DNA from: Microbacterium sp. ProA8
GTDB lineage: Bacteria > Actinomycetota > Actinomycetes > Actinomycetales > Microbacteriaceae
DNA: 64,000 bases
Reading direction: 5' to 3'
Assembly: GCF_039905635.1 (NCBI RefSeq)
Contig: NZ_CP157000.1
Coordinates: 2,046,001-2,110,000 of the forward strand
The notes under the pieces: generated by a model
Seen by the model: only the letters and a program-made list of their open reading frames with translations
Told to the model about the DNA's origin: nothing
Databases searched by the model: none
Program-made: the position numbers and the translations under genes
Shown: piece by piece, positions 32,710-41,600 of the stretch
Numbering within the stretch: the stretch's first letter is position 1
Layout of the letters: each line of letters starts with the position of its first letter

Positions 32710-33215
32710 GAGTCGGTTCCCGTCTGGTTCGGGGGAAGGATGCCGGCCACCGCGTCCGCGAGAGCGCGGGCCGAGGCGTCCTGGGGTCGGAAGTAGCTGT
32801 CGACGGTCGTGCCGGCGTCGGTGCGCCAGGTCAGCCGGGTGAGTCCGCCCGGCTCGACCACCCGGTCGATCGCGACGGTGGACTGGTCGACGTCGACGAT
32901 GCGGTCGGGCGTCAGCACGAACGGGTCCTGTCCGGTGAGGCCGATCGCCACGCCCTCGTCGGCGACGATGACGGTCGCCTTCGAGCGGAACGCCATGCCG
33001 GGCGCCGCGATCCGCTCCAGCGGGGTGTCGCGGGCGGTCGTCGCGACGTACAGGGCGTCGAAGGACGCACGCACGTGGGCGTCGGCGGGCAGCTCACCTG
33101 GGTGGACGAGGGGTGCGGCATCCCGTCGCGTCCGCCGCCACCACGCCCACGCGAGCGCGACGAGCAGCACGACGGCCACGGCGATCATGACGGCCAGGGC
33201 CCCTTCGCGGGTCAC
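32706..33215 (-). CDS. PH-like membrane protein of the pyr operon
   Basis: A 169-residue protein with one N-terminal membrane helix (about residues 9-27, flanked by R-R-T-R-R) and a C-terminal soluble domain of mostly beta strands that resembles a bacterial PH-like domain. Homologues sit between pyrC and carA in many actinobacteria (the Rv1382 position in Mycobacterium), with no known function. Its GTG start overlaps the pyrC stop and its end overlaps carA, so it is made together with the pathway enzymes. It could anchor or sense at the membrane, but that is inference. Confidence 0.75.
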   Translation of the reverse strand: MTREGALAVMIAVAVVLLVALAWAWWRRTRRDAAPLVHPGELPADAHVRASFDALYVATTARDTPLERIAAPGMAFRSKATVIVADEGVAIGLTGQDPFVLTPDRIVDVDQSTVAIDRVVEPGGLTRLTWRTDAGTTVDSYFRPQDASARALADAVAGILPPNQTGTDS

Positions 33216-34522
33216 GCGCGCACCCCCGGGGTGTCGAGCAGGGCGCCGTCGGCGACGGTGACCGTTCCCCGGTGGAGCGTCCAGCGCACCTCGCCCGGCA
33301 GCTCGCGGCCGAGGTACGGCGAGTTGACGCTCCGACCGCGCAGATCGTCGGTCGTGAAGGTGCGGCGGGGCGCCGGGTCGTAGAAGGCGAGGGATGCCGG
33401 CTGGCCCTCGGTGAGCGGCGTGCCGTGCCCCGCGAGGCGGCCGATGCGTGCGGGCTCGCGCGACATGACGCGCGCGACATCGCCCCACGTGAGCAGTCCG
33501 GTGTCGACCATCGACTGCTGCACGACCCGCAGCGCGCTCTCGAGGCCCACCATGCCGTTGGCCGCCGCGTGCCACTCGCACGCCTTCGCCTCGGCCGGGT
33601 GAGGGGCGTGGTCGGTCGCGACGATGTCGATCGTGCCGTCGGCGAGGCCCTCGCGCACCGCGAGCACGTCCTCCTCGCGGCGCAGCGGGGGGTTGACCTT
33701 GAAGCGGGCGTCGTAGTCGCGCACCAGCTCGTCGGTGAGGAGCAGGTGGTGCGGGGTGACCTCGGCCGTCACATCCACGCCGCGGCGCTTGGCCCAGCGG
33801 ATGATGTCCACCGAGCCCGCCGTCGAGAGGTGGCAGACGTGCAGGCGCGAGCCGACGTGCTCGGCGAGGAGCACGTCACGCGCGATGATCGACTCTTCGG
33901 CGACGGCGGGCCAGCCGGCGAGTCCCAGCTCCGCCGACACCGCGCCCTCGTTCATCTGCGCGCCCTCGGTGAGACGCGGGTCCTGGGCGTGCTGGGCGAC
34001 GACGCCGTCGAACGCTTTCACGTACTCGAGCGCTCGCCGCATGATGAGCGGGTCCCAGACGCAGAAGCCGTCGTCGCTGAAGACGCGCACCCGGGCGCGG
34101 GAGTCGGCCATGGCGCCGAGCTCGGCCAGGCGCTCGCCCTTCTGCCCCACGGTCACCGCGCCGATGGGCTGCACCGTGACGAAGCCCGCCGCCTCGCCGA
34201 GGGCGAGCTCCTGTTCGACGACACCGGCGGTGTCTGCGACCGGCGAGGTGTTGGGCATCGCGAACACGGCGGTGTAGCCGCCGGCTGCGGCGGCGCGCGA
34301 TCCGGTCAGGATCGTCTCGGATGCCTCGTACCCGGGTTCGCGCAGGTGCGTGTGCAGATCGACCAGGCCCGGCAGCAGCACAAGCCCGTCGACGTCGACC
34401 ACGGTCGCACCGGCGCGGCTCAGGCCGGGGCCGATCTCGGCGATGACGCCGTCTGTGACGATCACGTCGGCGAGGGTGGTGGCCTCGACGCGGGCGCCGC
34501 GGAAGAGAAGGGTCTCGCTCAC
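33212..34522 (-). CDS. pyrC: Dihydroorotase
   Basis: A 436-residue zinc amidohydrolase that closes carbamoyl aspartate to dihydroorotate. Metal ligands: H-T-H in [11 protein letters not shown] near residue 58, later histidines in Q-H-A-Q-D and H-L-S-T-A-G-S, and the catalytic aspartate in A-T-D-H-A-P-H. This is the long type I form usual for Gram-positive bacteria. GTG start overlapping the pyrB stop (GTGA). Confidence 0.95.
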   Translation of the reverse strand: MSETLLFRGARVEATTLADVIVTDGVIAEIGPGLSRAGATVVDVDGLVLLPGLVDLHTHLREPGYEASETILTGSRAAAAGGYTAVFAMPNTSPVADTAGVVEQELALGEAAGFVTVQPIGAVTVGQKGERLAELGAMADSRARVRVFSDDGFCVWDPLIMRRALEYVKAFDGVVAQHAQDPRLTEGAQMNEGAVSAELGLAGWPAVAEESIIARDVLLAEHVGSRLHVCHLSTAGSVDIIRWAKRRGVDVTAEVTPHHLLLTDELVRDYDARFKVNPPLRREEDVLAVREGLADGTIDIVATDHAPHPAEAKACEWHAAANGMVGLESALRVVQQSMVDTGLLTWGDVARVMSREPARIGRLAGHGTPLTEGQPASLAFYDPAPRRTFTTDDLRGRSVNSPYLGRELPGEVRWTLHRGTVTVADGALLDTPGVRA

Positions 34523-35532
34523 GGGGTGTTCTCCTTCTCTGCGCCCACCGGAGAGGGGGCGTTCATCGCGGGTGTGCTGTCGGCTGCGTCGTGCTCCGCT
34601 CCCGCCAGCAGCAGGTAGAGCGCGGCCATGCGCACCGAGACGCCGTTCGCCACCTGCTCGAGCACGGTCGAGCGCGGCGAGTCCGCGGCTTCTGCGGAGA
34701 TCTCCAGACCCCTGTTCATGGGTCCGGGATGCATGACAATGCTATCCGCTCCGAGCGCCTGAAGGCGGCGTGCGTCGAGGCCCCAGCGCCGCGAATACTC
34801 CCGTTCAGTGGGGAAATACGCCGCGTTCATGCGCTCCAGCTGGATGCGCAGCATCATGAGCGCGTCCGGTGAGGACGAGATCGCCTCGTCGAGGTCGTAG
34901 AGCGTCCGCACCGGCCAGCGCGACATGTCCTGCGGGACCAGCGTGGGGGGCGCGACGAGGGTCACCTGAGCGCCGAGGGTATGCAGCAGCCAGACGTTGG
35001 AGCGGGCCACGCGCGAGTGCAGGATGTCGCCGACGATCGCGACCTTCACGCCCGCGAGATCGCGGCCGCGGCTGTCATCGCCGAAACGACGCTTGCGGAT
35101 CGTGAACGCGTCCAGGAGCGCCTGCGTCGGGTGCTCGTGGGTGCCGTCGCCGGCGTTCACCACGCCGGCGCTGATCCAGCCGCTGGTCGCGAGGGTGCGG
35201 GGGGCGCCGGACGCGCCGTGGCGGATGACGACCGCATCCGCTCCCATCGCCTGGAGGGTCTGCGCCGTGTCCTGCAGCGACTCCCCCTTCGAGACACTGG
35301 AGCCCTTCGCCGAGAAGTTGATGACGTCGGCCGACAGGCGCTTCGCGGCCGCTTCGAACGAGATGCGCGTGCGTGTCGAGTCCTCGAAGAACAGGTTGAC
35401 GACGGTCTTGCCCCGCAGGGTGGGGAGCTTCTTGACCTCGCGCCGCTGCGTGTCGGCCATGTCCTCGGCCACGTCGAGGATCCGCAGCGCGTCCTGGCGG
35501 GCGAGCGTCCGGGTGTCGAGCAGGTGCCTCAT
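34519..35532 (-). CDS. pyrB: Aspartate carbamoyltransferase catalytic subunit
   Basis: A 337-residue enzyme that joins carbamoyl phosphate and aspartate, the committed step of pyrimidine synthesis. Carbamoyl phosphate binding: F-F-E-D-S-T-R-T-R near residue 50. Further motifs: [16 protein letters not shown] and M-H-P-G-P-M-N-R-G. No pyrI regulatory subunit is present, so control must come from PyrR or from allostery of CarB. It starts 7 nt after the pyrR stop codon. The last ~20 residues are a low-complexity tail. Confidence 0.95.
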   Translation of the reverse strand: MRHLLDTRTLARQDALRILDVAEDMADTQRREVKKLPTLRGKTVVNLFFEDSTRTRISFEAAAKRLSADVINFSAKGSSVSKGESLQDTAQTLQAMGADAVVIRHGASGAPRTLATSGWISAGVVNAGDGTHEHPTQALLDAFTIRKRRFGDDSRGRDLAGVKVAIVGDILHSRVARSNVWLLHTLGAQVTLVAPPTLVPQDMSRWPVRTLYDLDEAISSSPDALMMLRIQLERMNAAYFPTEREYSRRWGLDARRLQALGADSIVMHPGPMNRGLEISAEAADSPRSTVLEQVANGVSVRMAALYLLLAGAEHDAADSTPAMNAPSPVGAEKENTP

Positions 35533-35539
35533 GCTCCCG

Positions 35540-36073
35540 TCACCGTCCTTCGATGGTGACGGACTCGGCGCCGTCGGTCTCGTGGAGGCGCACGTTCACA
35601 CGTTCCTCGCGGGAGCTCGGCAGGTTCTTGCCGACGAAGTCGGGGCGGATCGGCAGCTCTCGGTGTCCTCGGTCGACGAGGGTCGCCAGCCGCACCGCAG
35701 CCGGACGGCCGATGTCCTGCAGGGCATCGAGCGCGGCACGGATGCTGCGTCCTGAGAAGAGGACGTCGTCCACGAGCACGACCACCTTGCCGTCGATGCC
35801 GCCCGGCGGGATCTGCGTGCGCTGGGGAGCACGCGTGGGATTGCGATGGAGGTCGTCGCGGTACATCGTGACGTCGAGCGCGCCGATCGGGACGGTGACA
35901 CCGCCGAACTGCTCGACGAGCGCGCCGATCCGGTGGGCGAGGGTGACGCCGCGGGTGGGGATGCCGAGGAGGACCAGGCCTTCGGGACCCTTGTTGGACT
36001 CCAGGATCTCGTGGGAGATCCGAGTCAGGGCCCGGGCGATGTCGGCCTCGTGCAGCACGGTGCGCGTGCTCAT
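35540..36073 (-). CDS. pyrR: PyrR bifunctional regulator / uracil phosphoribosyltransferase
   Basis: A 177-residue PRTase-fold protein. It binds UMP/UTP and pyr mRNA to shut down the operon when pyrimidines are plentiful, and many homologues also make UMP from uracil and PRPP. The PRPP loop is [16 protein letters not shown] near residue 95-112; L-G-I-P-T-R-G-V and D-V-T-M-Y-R-D-D are also typical. It is the first gene of the pyr operon. A near-consensus PyrR-binding loop lies 18-29 nt before its ATG, just before the GGGAG ribosome-binding site, which points to autoregulation at translation. Confidence 0.95.
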   Translation of the reverse strand: MSTRTVLHEADIARALTRISHEILESNKGPEGLVLLGIPTRGVTLAHRIGALVEQFGGVTVPIGALDVTMYRDDLHRNPTRAPQRTQIPPGGIDGKVVVLVDDVLFSGRSIRAALDALQDIGRPAAVRLATLVDRGHRELPIRPDFVGKNLPSSREERVNVRLHETDGAESVTIEGR

Positions 36074-36090
36074 CCGCCGCTCCCTTCTCC

Positions 36091-36102
36091 GCCTCACGGG
36101 AC
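36091..36102 (-). promoter_or_regulatory. PyrR-binding RNA loop in the pyr leader
   Basis: The leader RNA contains GUCCCGUGAGGC. This fits every position of the core R-U-C-C-N-G-N-G-A-G-G-Y of the Bacillus PyrR-binding consensus as I remember it. It ends 17 nt before the pyrR AUG. The UCCC inside the box is also complementary to GGGA of the Shine-Dalgarno element, so two alternative folds are possible. No terminator follows the box, so control of translation is more likely than attenuation. Confidence 0.65.
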
Positions 36103-36131
36103 GGGGTTAAAGGTTGCTGTGATCGGCGCCC

Positions 36132-36155
36132 AGTCTACGTCACCGCGAAGGCCGG
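36132..36155 (-). promoter_or_regulatory. Candidate pyr operon promoter
   Basis: On the minus strand TAGACT (36132-36137) is a good -10 box and has a TTGGGG-like -35 about 18 bp upstream, inside the terminator hairpin of the preceding gene. Transcription would start near 36125, giving a leader of about 50 nt that contains the PyrR loop. Confidence 0.45.
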
Positions 36156-36183
36156 CCCCAATCGGGACCGGCCTTCGCGGTGA
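36140..36183 (-). terminator. Terminator after the DoxX gene
   Basis: A perfect 16-bp stem (36140-36155 with 36168-36183), extended inward by three more pairs around an AATC loop. It follows the DoxX stop codon by 12 nt. No T-run follows. It separates the DoxX gene from the pyr operon. Confidence 0.7.
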
Positions 36184-36195
36184 GCCTCGTGATCG

Positions 36196-36735
36196 TCAGG
36201 CGCGCGTGGCGCGCCCACGCAGCACCTGCGAGGCGACGACGAGGGCGGCGGCGATCAGCACGACGTTCTTGAAGATGTACTGTCCGGTCAGCGTCGGGCC
36301 CGCGGTGCCGAAGACCTCGGCCGGCAGCAGCACGAGCGGCGAGAGGATTCCGACGAATGCGAGCGCGAGCACCACCAGGCCGATGCGGGCGAAGGCGCCG
36401 CCGGCGATGAGGAGGGCTCCCGCCGCGACCTCGATCAGCGCGGTGGCGACGAGCGCCGCCTGGCCGCTGACCAGCCCGAACGTCAGCTTCTCCCACGTCT
36501 GGCTCACCAGGGCCTCGACGGGACTGACTCCGGGGAAGAACTTCATCGCGCCGAAGACGACGAACACACCGCCGAGGGCGATGCGCAGCGCCGGGATGCT
36601 CCAGCGCTGCAGCGCGGTCTTGGTCGCAGCCTCGGCGCGGGCCTCCCACGACAGCAGGGTGCGGATCGTGCTCGGACGGCCGGTGGGTGCGGGGACGACG
36701 ACGCCGGCGGCGCCGCGGACGGGAACGGTGGTCAT
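36196..36735 (-). CDS. DoxX family membrane protein
   Basis: A 179-residue protein with about four membrane helices (near residues 48-68, 93-113, 118-138 and 150-170) after a 45-residue polar N-terminus. The first-helix pattern L-R-I-A-L-G-G-V-F-V-V-F-G-A-M-K-F-F fits DoxX/DUF417-type proteins. Family members are linked to thiosulfate oxidation or to redox stress in mycobacteria, but no specific role can be read here. AAGGAGT precedes the ATG. A 16-bp perfect palindrome lies in its leader. It stands alone between two terminators. Confidence 0.75.
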   Translation of the reverse strand: MTTVPVRGAAGVVVPAPTGRPSTIRTLLSWEARAEAATKTALQRWSIPALRIALGGVFVVFGAMKFFPGVSPVEALVSQTWEKLTFGLVSGQAALVATALIEVAAGALLIAGGAFARIGLVVLALAFVGILSPLVLLPAEVFGTAGPTLTGQYIFKNVVLIAAALVVASQVLRGRATRA

Positions 36736-36760
36736 GGCGTGACTCCTTCGGGTTCTGATC

Positions 36761-36776
36761 GCCCGCGATCGCGGGC
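36761..36776. repeat. Perfect 16-bp palindrome upstream of the DoxX gene
   Basis: GCCCGCGATCGCGGGC reads the same on both strands and is flanked by CTGATC at 36755-36760 and GATCAG at 36782-36787. It lies 26-41 nt before the DoxX start codon. With no loop it suits an operator better than a terminator; a leader hairpin is the other possibility. Confidence 0.5.
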
Positions 36777-36858
36777 ACGGTGATCAGGATCCCCGCGGCT
36801 GCGCGGTGATACCGATGACCAAGGATTGGCGCCCGGAGTACACACCTCTGCGCACAGA

Positions 36859-36899
36859 AGCGCCGTCTGGTTGTAGAGGATCTACAACCAGACGGCGCT
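36859..36899 (-). terminator. Terminator after the MBL-Rieske gene
   Basis: A perfect 19-bp stem (36859-36877 with 36881-36899) with a 3-nt loop lies 9 nt after the stop codon of the MBL-Rieske gene. It is the longest uninterrupted hairpin in this region. Confidence 0.8.
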
Positions 36900-36908
36900 G
36901 TGGTCCGC

Positions 36909-38483
36909 TCAGGCGGCGGGGGTCGTCACCTCGCGCTGCGCGTCATCCTCGACCAGCGACGCGCGGATCGGGTGCCCTTGGCTGGTGAGGCACCTGCCGC
37001 TGGCCAGATCCCACTTCCAGTCGTGGAGGGAGCAGGTGAGCACGCCGTCCTCGATCTTGCCCGTCTTGGTGAGGTCTGCACGCAGGTGCGGGCAGCGGCG
37101 CTGCACCTGCCACTCGCCCAGCTGCGCGTCTTCGGTCTGATCGGTCTGCTCGGCGTACCAGTTCTCGACGTACTCGATGCGGTCACGGGACAGGCATTTG
37201 AGGAACGTCGTCAGGAACTCGTTGAACTTGCCGCTGCGACCGACCTCGAACTGCATAGACAGGAAGATCGAGTTCGACCAGTCGATCTCGTGGTCGGCGA
37301 TGTTGGTCGAGACCAGGTCAGCAGGGATCGTGTACCAGTAGATGCACTCGTCGTCCTGGTACTCGCGGACCTTCGCCTTCGGGAAGTCCACGACCATGTC
37401 GAGGTCGCCGATGCGGAAGCGCACGACGCCGCCGACACCGTTGCGGATGGTGCGGGCGCGGCGCAGCAGCGGCTCCCACCACTCCTTGATCGCGGCGAGC
37501 ATCTCATGCGGCGGCAGCACCGCTGCCCGGGTGGCCTCCTCGGCGCGGATCTCGTCCTGGCGGCTGCCCTGCTGTTCGGCGAGATACGACCACTTGTCGT
37601 CGAAGATCCGGTCGATCTCGGCATCCGTGTAGAGCGTCTGCGTGACCGAGAGGGCGCCGCCGTTCAGCTCGACCACGGTGCCGGGCACGAACTCGTAGCC
37701 CTTCTGGTCGGGGCGCAGCTCCTTCATGTGCTGCAGGAACTGCCGCTGATCCGTGAAGATGGCGTCGCCGTCGAGACCGTAGCCGTTGTACTTGAACAGC
37801 TCTTCGCGCAGGAACATCGGCGGCCCGGCCATCGGGAAGACGTGTTCGGCGTCGACCTTCTCGATGTAGTACATCGCCCGCTTGTTCTGCGCGTCGCGCT
37901 TGAGCTTCGCGAAGTTCTGCTTCGCGTCCTGCGGCAGGTCGTAGACCATCGGCCACCAGATCGCGCCCGACACCTGCGTGAAGTACGCCTCGGGCTTCGA
38001 GAAAGACATCAGCTTCTCGAGGTCGAGCGGATGCGAGTCGTTCTGGTTCAGGATGCTGGCGGTCCCGTCGTCGACGCTCAGCGAGGAGTCGCCGATCGGG
38101 CCGTCGCTGGGCGCGCGCAGGGGCGTCACCATGAGCTTGAGCGCGCCGAACTCGAGCGGCACCCCGGCCTGCGTGTAGACGATGTTGTCGTAGCCGAGCC
38201 GCCGCAGGTCCTGCTCGAGATCGTCGGTCGGGTAGTCCGGCAGCAGGACCTTGATGTCCTTCGGCACGTGGCGCTGCATGAGCGCCGGGTCGAAGTGGTC
38301 GCGGTGGCGGTGCGAGATGTAGAGGAAGTCGGCGTTGCCGTACTTCGCCCAATCGAGCCCGCGGTTGTCGGGGAACGGGAACCACGACCCGAAGAAGGTC
38401 GGGCCGATCACCGGGTCGCAGAGAATGCTTCCTCCGGCCGTCTCGATGAACATTCCGGCGTGGCCGAGGCCCGTGATGCGCAT
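36909..38483 (-). CDS. MBL-fold metallohydrolase with C-terminal Rieske domain
   Basis: A 524-residue predicted redox enzyme. The N-terminal half is a UlaG-like metallo-beta-lactamase fold with the dinuclear metal motif H58-R-H60-R-D62-H63. A middle region of ~200 residues is not recognised. The C-terminus is a Rieske 2Fe-2S domain with Cys464-x-His466 and Cys484-x-x-His487, 17 residues apart, followed by H-D-W-K-W-D. The same two modules occur in CMP-N-acetylneuraminate hydroxylase, where the Rieske domain is N-terminal; the order here is reversed. The substrate is unknown and no ferredoxin or reductase gene is adjacent. A GGGGAGGAG site precedes the ATG; TAGACT at 38527-38532 is a likely -10. 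Confidence 0.82.
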   Translation of the reverse strand: MRITGLGHAGMFIETAGGSILCDPVIGPTFFGSWFPFPDNRGLDWAKYGNADFLYISHRHRDHFDPALMQRHVPKDIKVLLPDYPTDDLEQDLRRLGYDNIVYTQAGVPLEFGALKLMVTPLRAPSDGPIGDSSLSVDDGTASILNQNDSHPLDLEKLMSFSKPEAYFTQVSGAIWWPMVYDLPQDAKQNFAKLKRDAQNKRAMYYIEKVDAEHVFPMAGPPMFLREELFKYNGYGLDGDAIFTDQRQFLQHMKELRPDQKGYEFVPGTVVELNGGALSVTQTLYTDAEIDRIFDDKWSYLAEQQGSRQDEIRAEEATRAAVLPPHEMLAAIKEWWEPLLRRARTIRNGVGGVVRFRIGDLDMVVDFPKAKVREYQDDECIYWYTIPADLVSTNIADHEIDWSNSIFLSMQFEVGRSGKFNEFLTTFLKCLSRDRIEYVENWYAEQTDQTEDAQLGEWQVQRRCPHLRADLTKTGKIEDGVLTCSLHDWKWDLASGRCLTSQGHPIRASLVEDDAQREVTTPAA

Positions 38484-38526
38484 GGGACTCCTCCCCTATC
38501 CAGCAGTCGTACCGTCGAACCAGACG

Positions 38527-38532
38527 AGTCTA
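38527..38532 (-). promoter_or_regulatory. Candidate -10 box of the MBL-Rieske gene
   Basis: TAGACT on the minus strand lies 43 nt before the ATG. It is the same hexamer as in front of pyrR. No clear -35 was found. Confidence 0.4.
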
Positions 38533-38598
38533 GGCGAGGCGGGCCGACCCCACCGTGCGCCCCGGCCGTGCAAAAGCGATCCCGCTCTCTGGGCGCGC

Positions 38599-38618
38599 TC
38601 CGGCCGGCGACGGCCGGA
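38599..38618 (-). terminator. Probable terminator after the SNF2 gene
   Basis: An 8-bp stem TCCGGCCG/CGGCCGGA with a GCGA loop starts right after the SNF2 helicase stop codon. About 30 nt further on the minus strand there is CTTTTG. Moderate evidence only. Confidence 0.4.
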
Positions 38619-41600
38619 TCATCCCTCGAAGAGTCCGCGGATGTCGTCGGAGGTGAGCGCCTGGCCGAACAGGGCGTCGTCGTCCATCACCGAGCGGAAC
38701 AGCCGTGATTTGCGCTGCTGCAGGGCCATGACCTTCTCCTCGATGGTGCCGTTCGCGATGAGCCGGTACACCATCACGCTGCGGTGCTGACCGATGCGGT
38801 GGGCGCGATCGACCGCCTGCGCCTCGGCCGCGGGGTTCCACCACGGGTCGAGCAGGAACACGTAGTCGGCTTCCGTCAGCGTGAGGCCGAAACCGCCCGC
38901 CTTGAGGCTGATGAGGAACACCGGCGCCTCTCCCCCGCGGAAGGCGTCGACGGCGGCATCGCGATCGCGCGTCGAGCCGTCGAGGTACGCATACGGGATG
39001 CCGCGCTCTTCGAGCCGGGCGGAGACGAGGCCGAGGAACGACGTGAACTGGCTGAACACGAGGGCGCGGTGCCCCTCGGCGAGGGCTTCGTCGAGCTGCT
39101 CGAAGAGCGCGCCGAGCTTGCTCGGCGCGATGTGGGAGTACGCCGGGTCGACGAGCTCGGGGGCGAGACTCAGCATGCGCAGCAGCGTCAGGGAGCGGAA
39201 CACGATGAACCGGTTGCGGTCGAGGTCTTCCAACAGCCCCAGCACCTTCTGGCGCTCGCGCTGCAGCACGGTGTCGTACAGGGCGCGGTGTGCCGCCCCG
39301 AGCTCGATCCGCACCTCCTGCTCCTGCTTGGCGGGCAGGTCGGCGGCGACGAGCTCCTTCGTGCGCCGCAGCACCAGTGGACGGATGCGGCGCCGAAGGC
39401 GCGCGAGGCGTCCGGCGCGATACGCGCCGCCCTCCTGGTTCTCGGGCACCTTGCCCTTCTCGATGGGGCCGACGTACTCCTCCCGGAACCGCCGCGCGGA
39501 GGCGAACAGCCCGGGAGCAGCCAGCGAGAGCAGGGCCCACAGCTCGGTGAGGCTGTTCTCGAGCGGGGTGCCGGTGACGGCGAAGACGACGTCCGCCGGC
39601 AGATCGCGCGCCGCCCGGTAGGCCTTGGTCTGGCTGTTCTTGACGAACTGCGCCTCGTCGAGGATCAGGCCGGCCCACGTGACGCGTGCGAACTCCGCCT
39701 CGTCCAATCGCAGGAGCGTGTACGACGTGACGACGATGTCGGCGTCGGCTGCGGCATCCGTCACCGTCGTGCCGCGTTTCGCGCGGGTCGCGTCGATGAC
39801 GGCGACGCGCAGGTCCGGCACGAAGCGCGCCGCCTCGCTCCGCCACGTCGAGAGCACCGATGTCGGCGCCACCACCAGGAAGGGGCGCTTCTCGCCGGTT
39901 TCGCGCGCGTGCGCGATGAGGGCGAGCAGCTGCAGCGTCTTGCCGAGGCCCATGTCGTCGGCCAGGATGCCGCCGAGCCGGTGCTGCCACAGGAAGGCCA
40001 GCCAGTCGAAGCCGACCCGTTGGTATGGGCGGAGGTCCGCCTGCAGCGCGGCAGGGAGCGGTGTGGAAGGAACTCCCTCGGCGTCGCGCAGCGCCTCCAC
40101 GGTGGCCCGCCACGAGACCGCGGGCTGCGCCTCGTCCGCGAGATCCTCGAAATCCGCCCACAGGGCCGTCTGATACCGGCTGATCCGCGGTCCGGTCTCC
40201 CATTCGTCGAGCTCGCCCGCCTCGTCGATGAGGTCGCGCAGGCGCGCGAGCGAGGGATGCGACAGCGAGAAGTACGCCCCGTCGCTCAGCAGGATCTTCT
40301 TGCGGCCGCGCGAGAGCGCGGTGAACAGCGTGCCGAACGGGATGCTGCGGCCGTCGATCGTCACGACGACGCCCAGGTCGAACCAGTCGGCGTCGGTCGT
40401 CTCGACGGACGTGATGTCGATACGCGGATCGCCGGCGAGCTCACGGTAGTGGGGACGTTCGCCCGAGATCTCCACACGGACGTCGTCGTCGGCCTCGAGC
40501 AGCGGCAGCAGCTGTGACGCGAACTCCGCCGCCACGATCCCCGACAGCGTGTCGGCGCCGGCGAAGTCGACCGGCGCGTGATCGCGCCAGAGCGACTCGA
40601 CGCGGTCGCGGATCTCGCGTTCCAGCGCCGGGTCGCCGTCGTCGCCGGTCGCATCGAGGCCGAGCAGCTCGCCGTCGCCATAGCGCCACGAGAGCGCGTA
40701 GACGAGCCGATGGCTCGGTTCGAATCGCACCAGCACCACGAGCTTGGGCCGGGGCGGCGGGGCGACGTCGATGCCGGGCGCCTCAAGATCGACGCGGCGG
40801 GCGATGCGCGGCAGGTGCTCGCGCACGAACTCCGCGGCCTCGTCCGCCGGCACGGTCACGGCTTCGCGCGCGCGGAGCAGCGCCGGCACCGGGTCGGGCA
40901 GCGCGACGGCCGCCAGCACCAGCTCGATGCGCTCGCGCTGCACCGTGAACCGGTAGACGCCCGTGCGGCCGACCGGACGCAGCGTCGCGGGTGGACTCAC
41001 GCGCCCCGAAGCTCCGGAGGAAGCGGGGACGGCGTCCGGGGAGGGAGTGCCGACGGTCTGCTCGCCGTCGATCGTGACGACCGGGACGATCTCGAGGCCG
41101 CGCGCGCTGCGCTGCGCCTGCACCGAGACGGTCGCCGCGGACGCCAGTGCGACCGTCGTGTTGCGCTTCGTCGGAACGAACGGGATGCCGTGGCCCGCGG
41201 CGGACGCCAGATGCGGCCAGAGCAGGCTCGACTCGATGTCGTCGAGGGTGAGCCAGTCCGACACGTCGGAGAACGCGCCGAACGAGCGGACGTCGCGGCC
41301 GATGCTGTGCAGCTCGGCGAACCACCGCGCCTGGGCGGGGTCGTACACCGTGCTCGGCCGCCGCAGGGCGTCCCACGAGACGCCGCCCTTGATCCACGCG
41401 TCGGACCGGGCGGAGCGCTCCATCGGGCGGAGCCCCACCAGCACGTCGGCGCCGTGCTGGTGCAGTCCGCGCGGCGTGGCGGACTCGACGCGTGCCGGTG
41501 CCCACGCCGACGCGCCGCGACGGATCCGCTGGCGCAGTTCGATGCCCAGCGCGAGGGGCGTGTGCGCCCGGGGTGCGGGGGCCGGCGCCGCGAACACCGC

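Noticed and set aside
36209..36778. Overlapping 212-codon frame (36140-36778) opposite register to the DoxX gene
   Set aside because: Arg-rich shadow frame with no motif; the DoxX frame has membrane helices and a strong AAGGAGT site.
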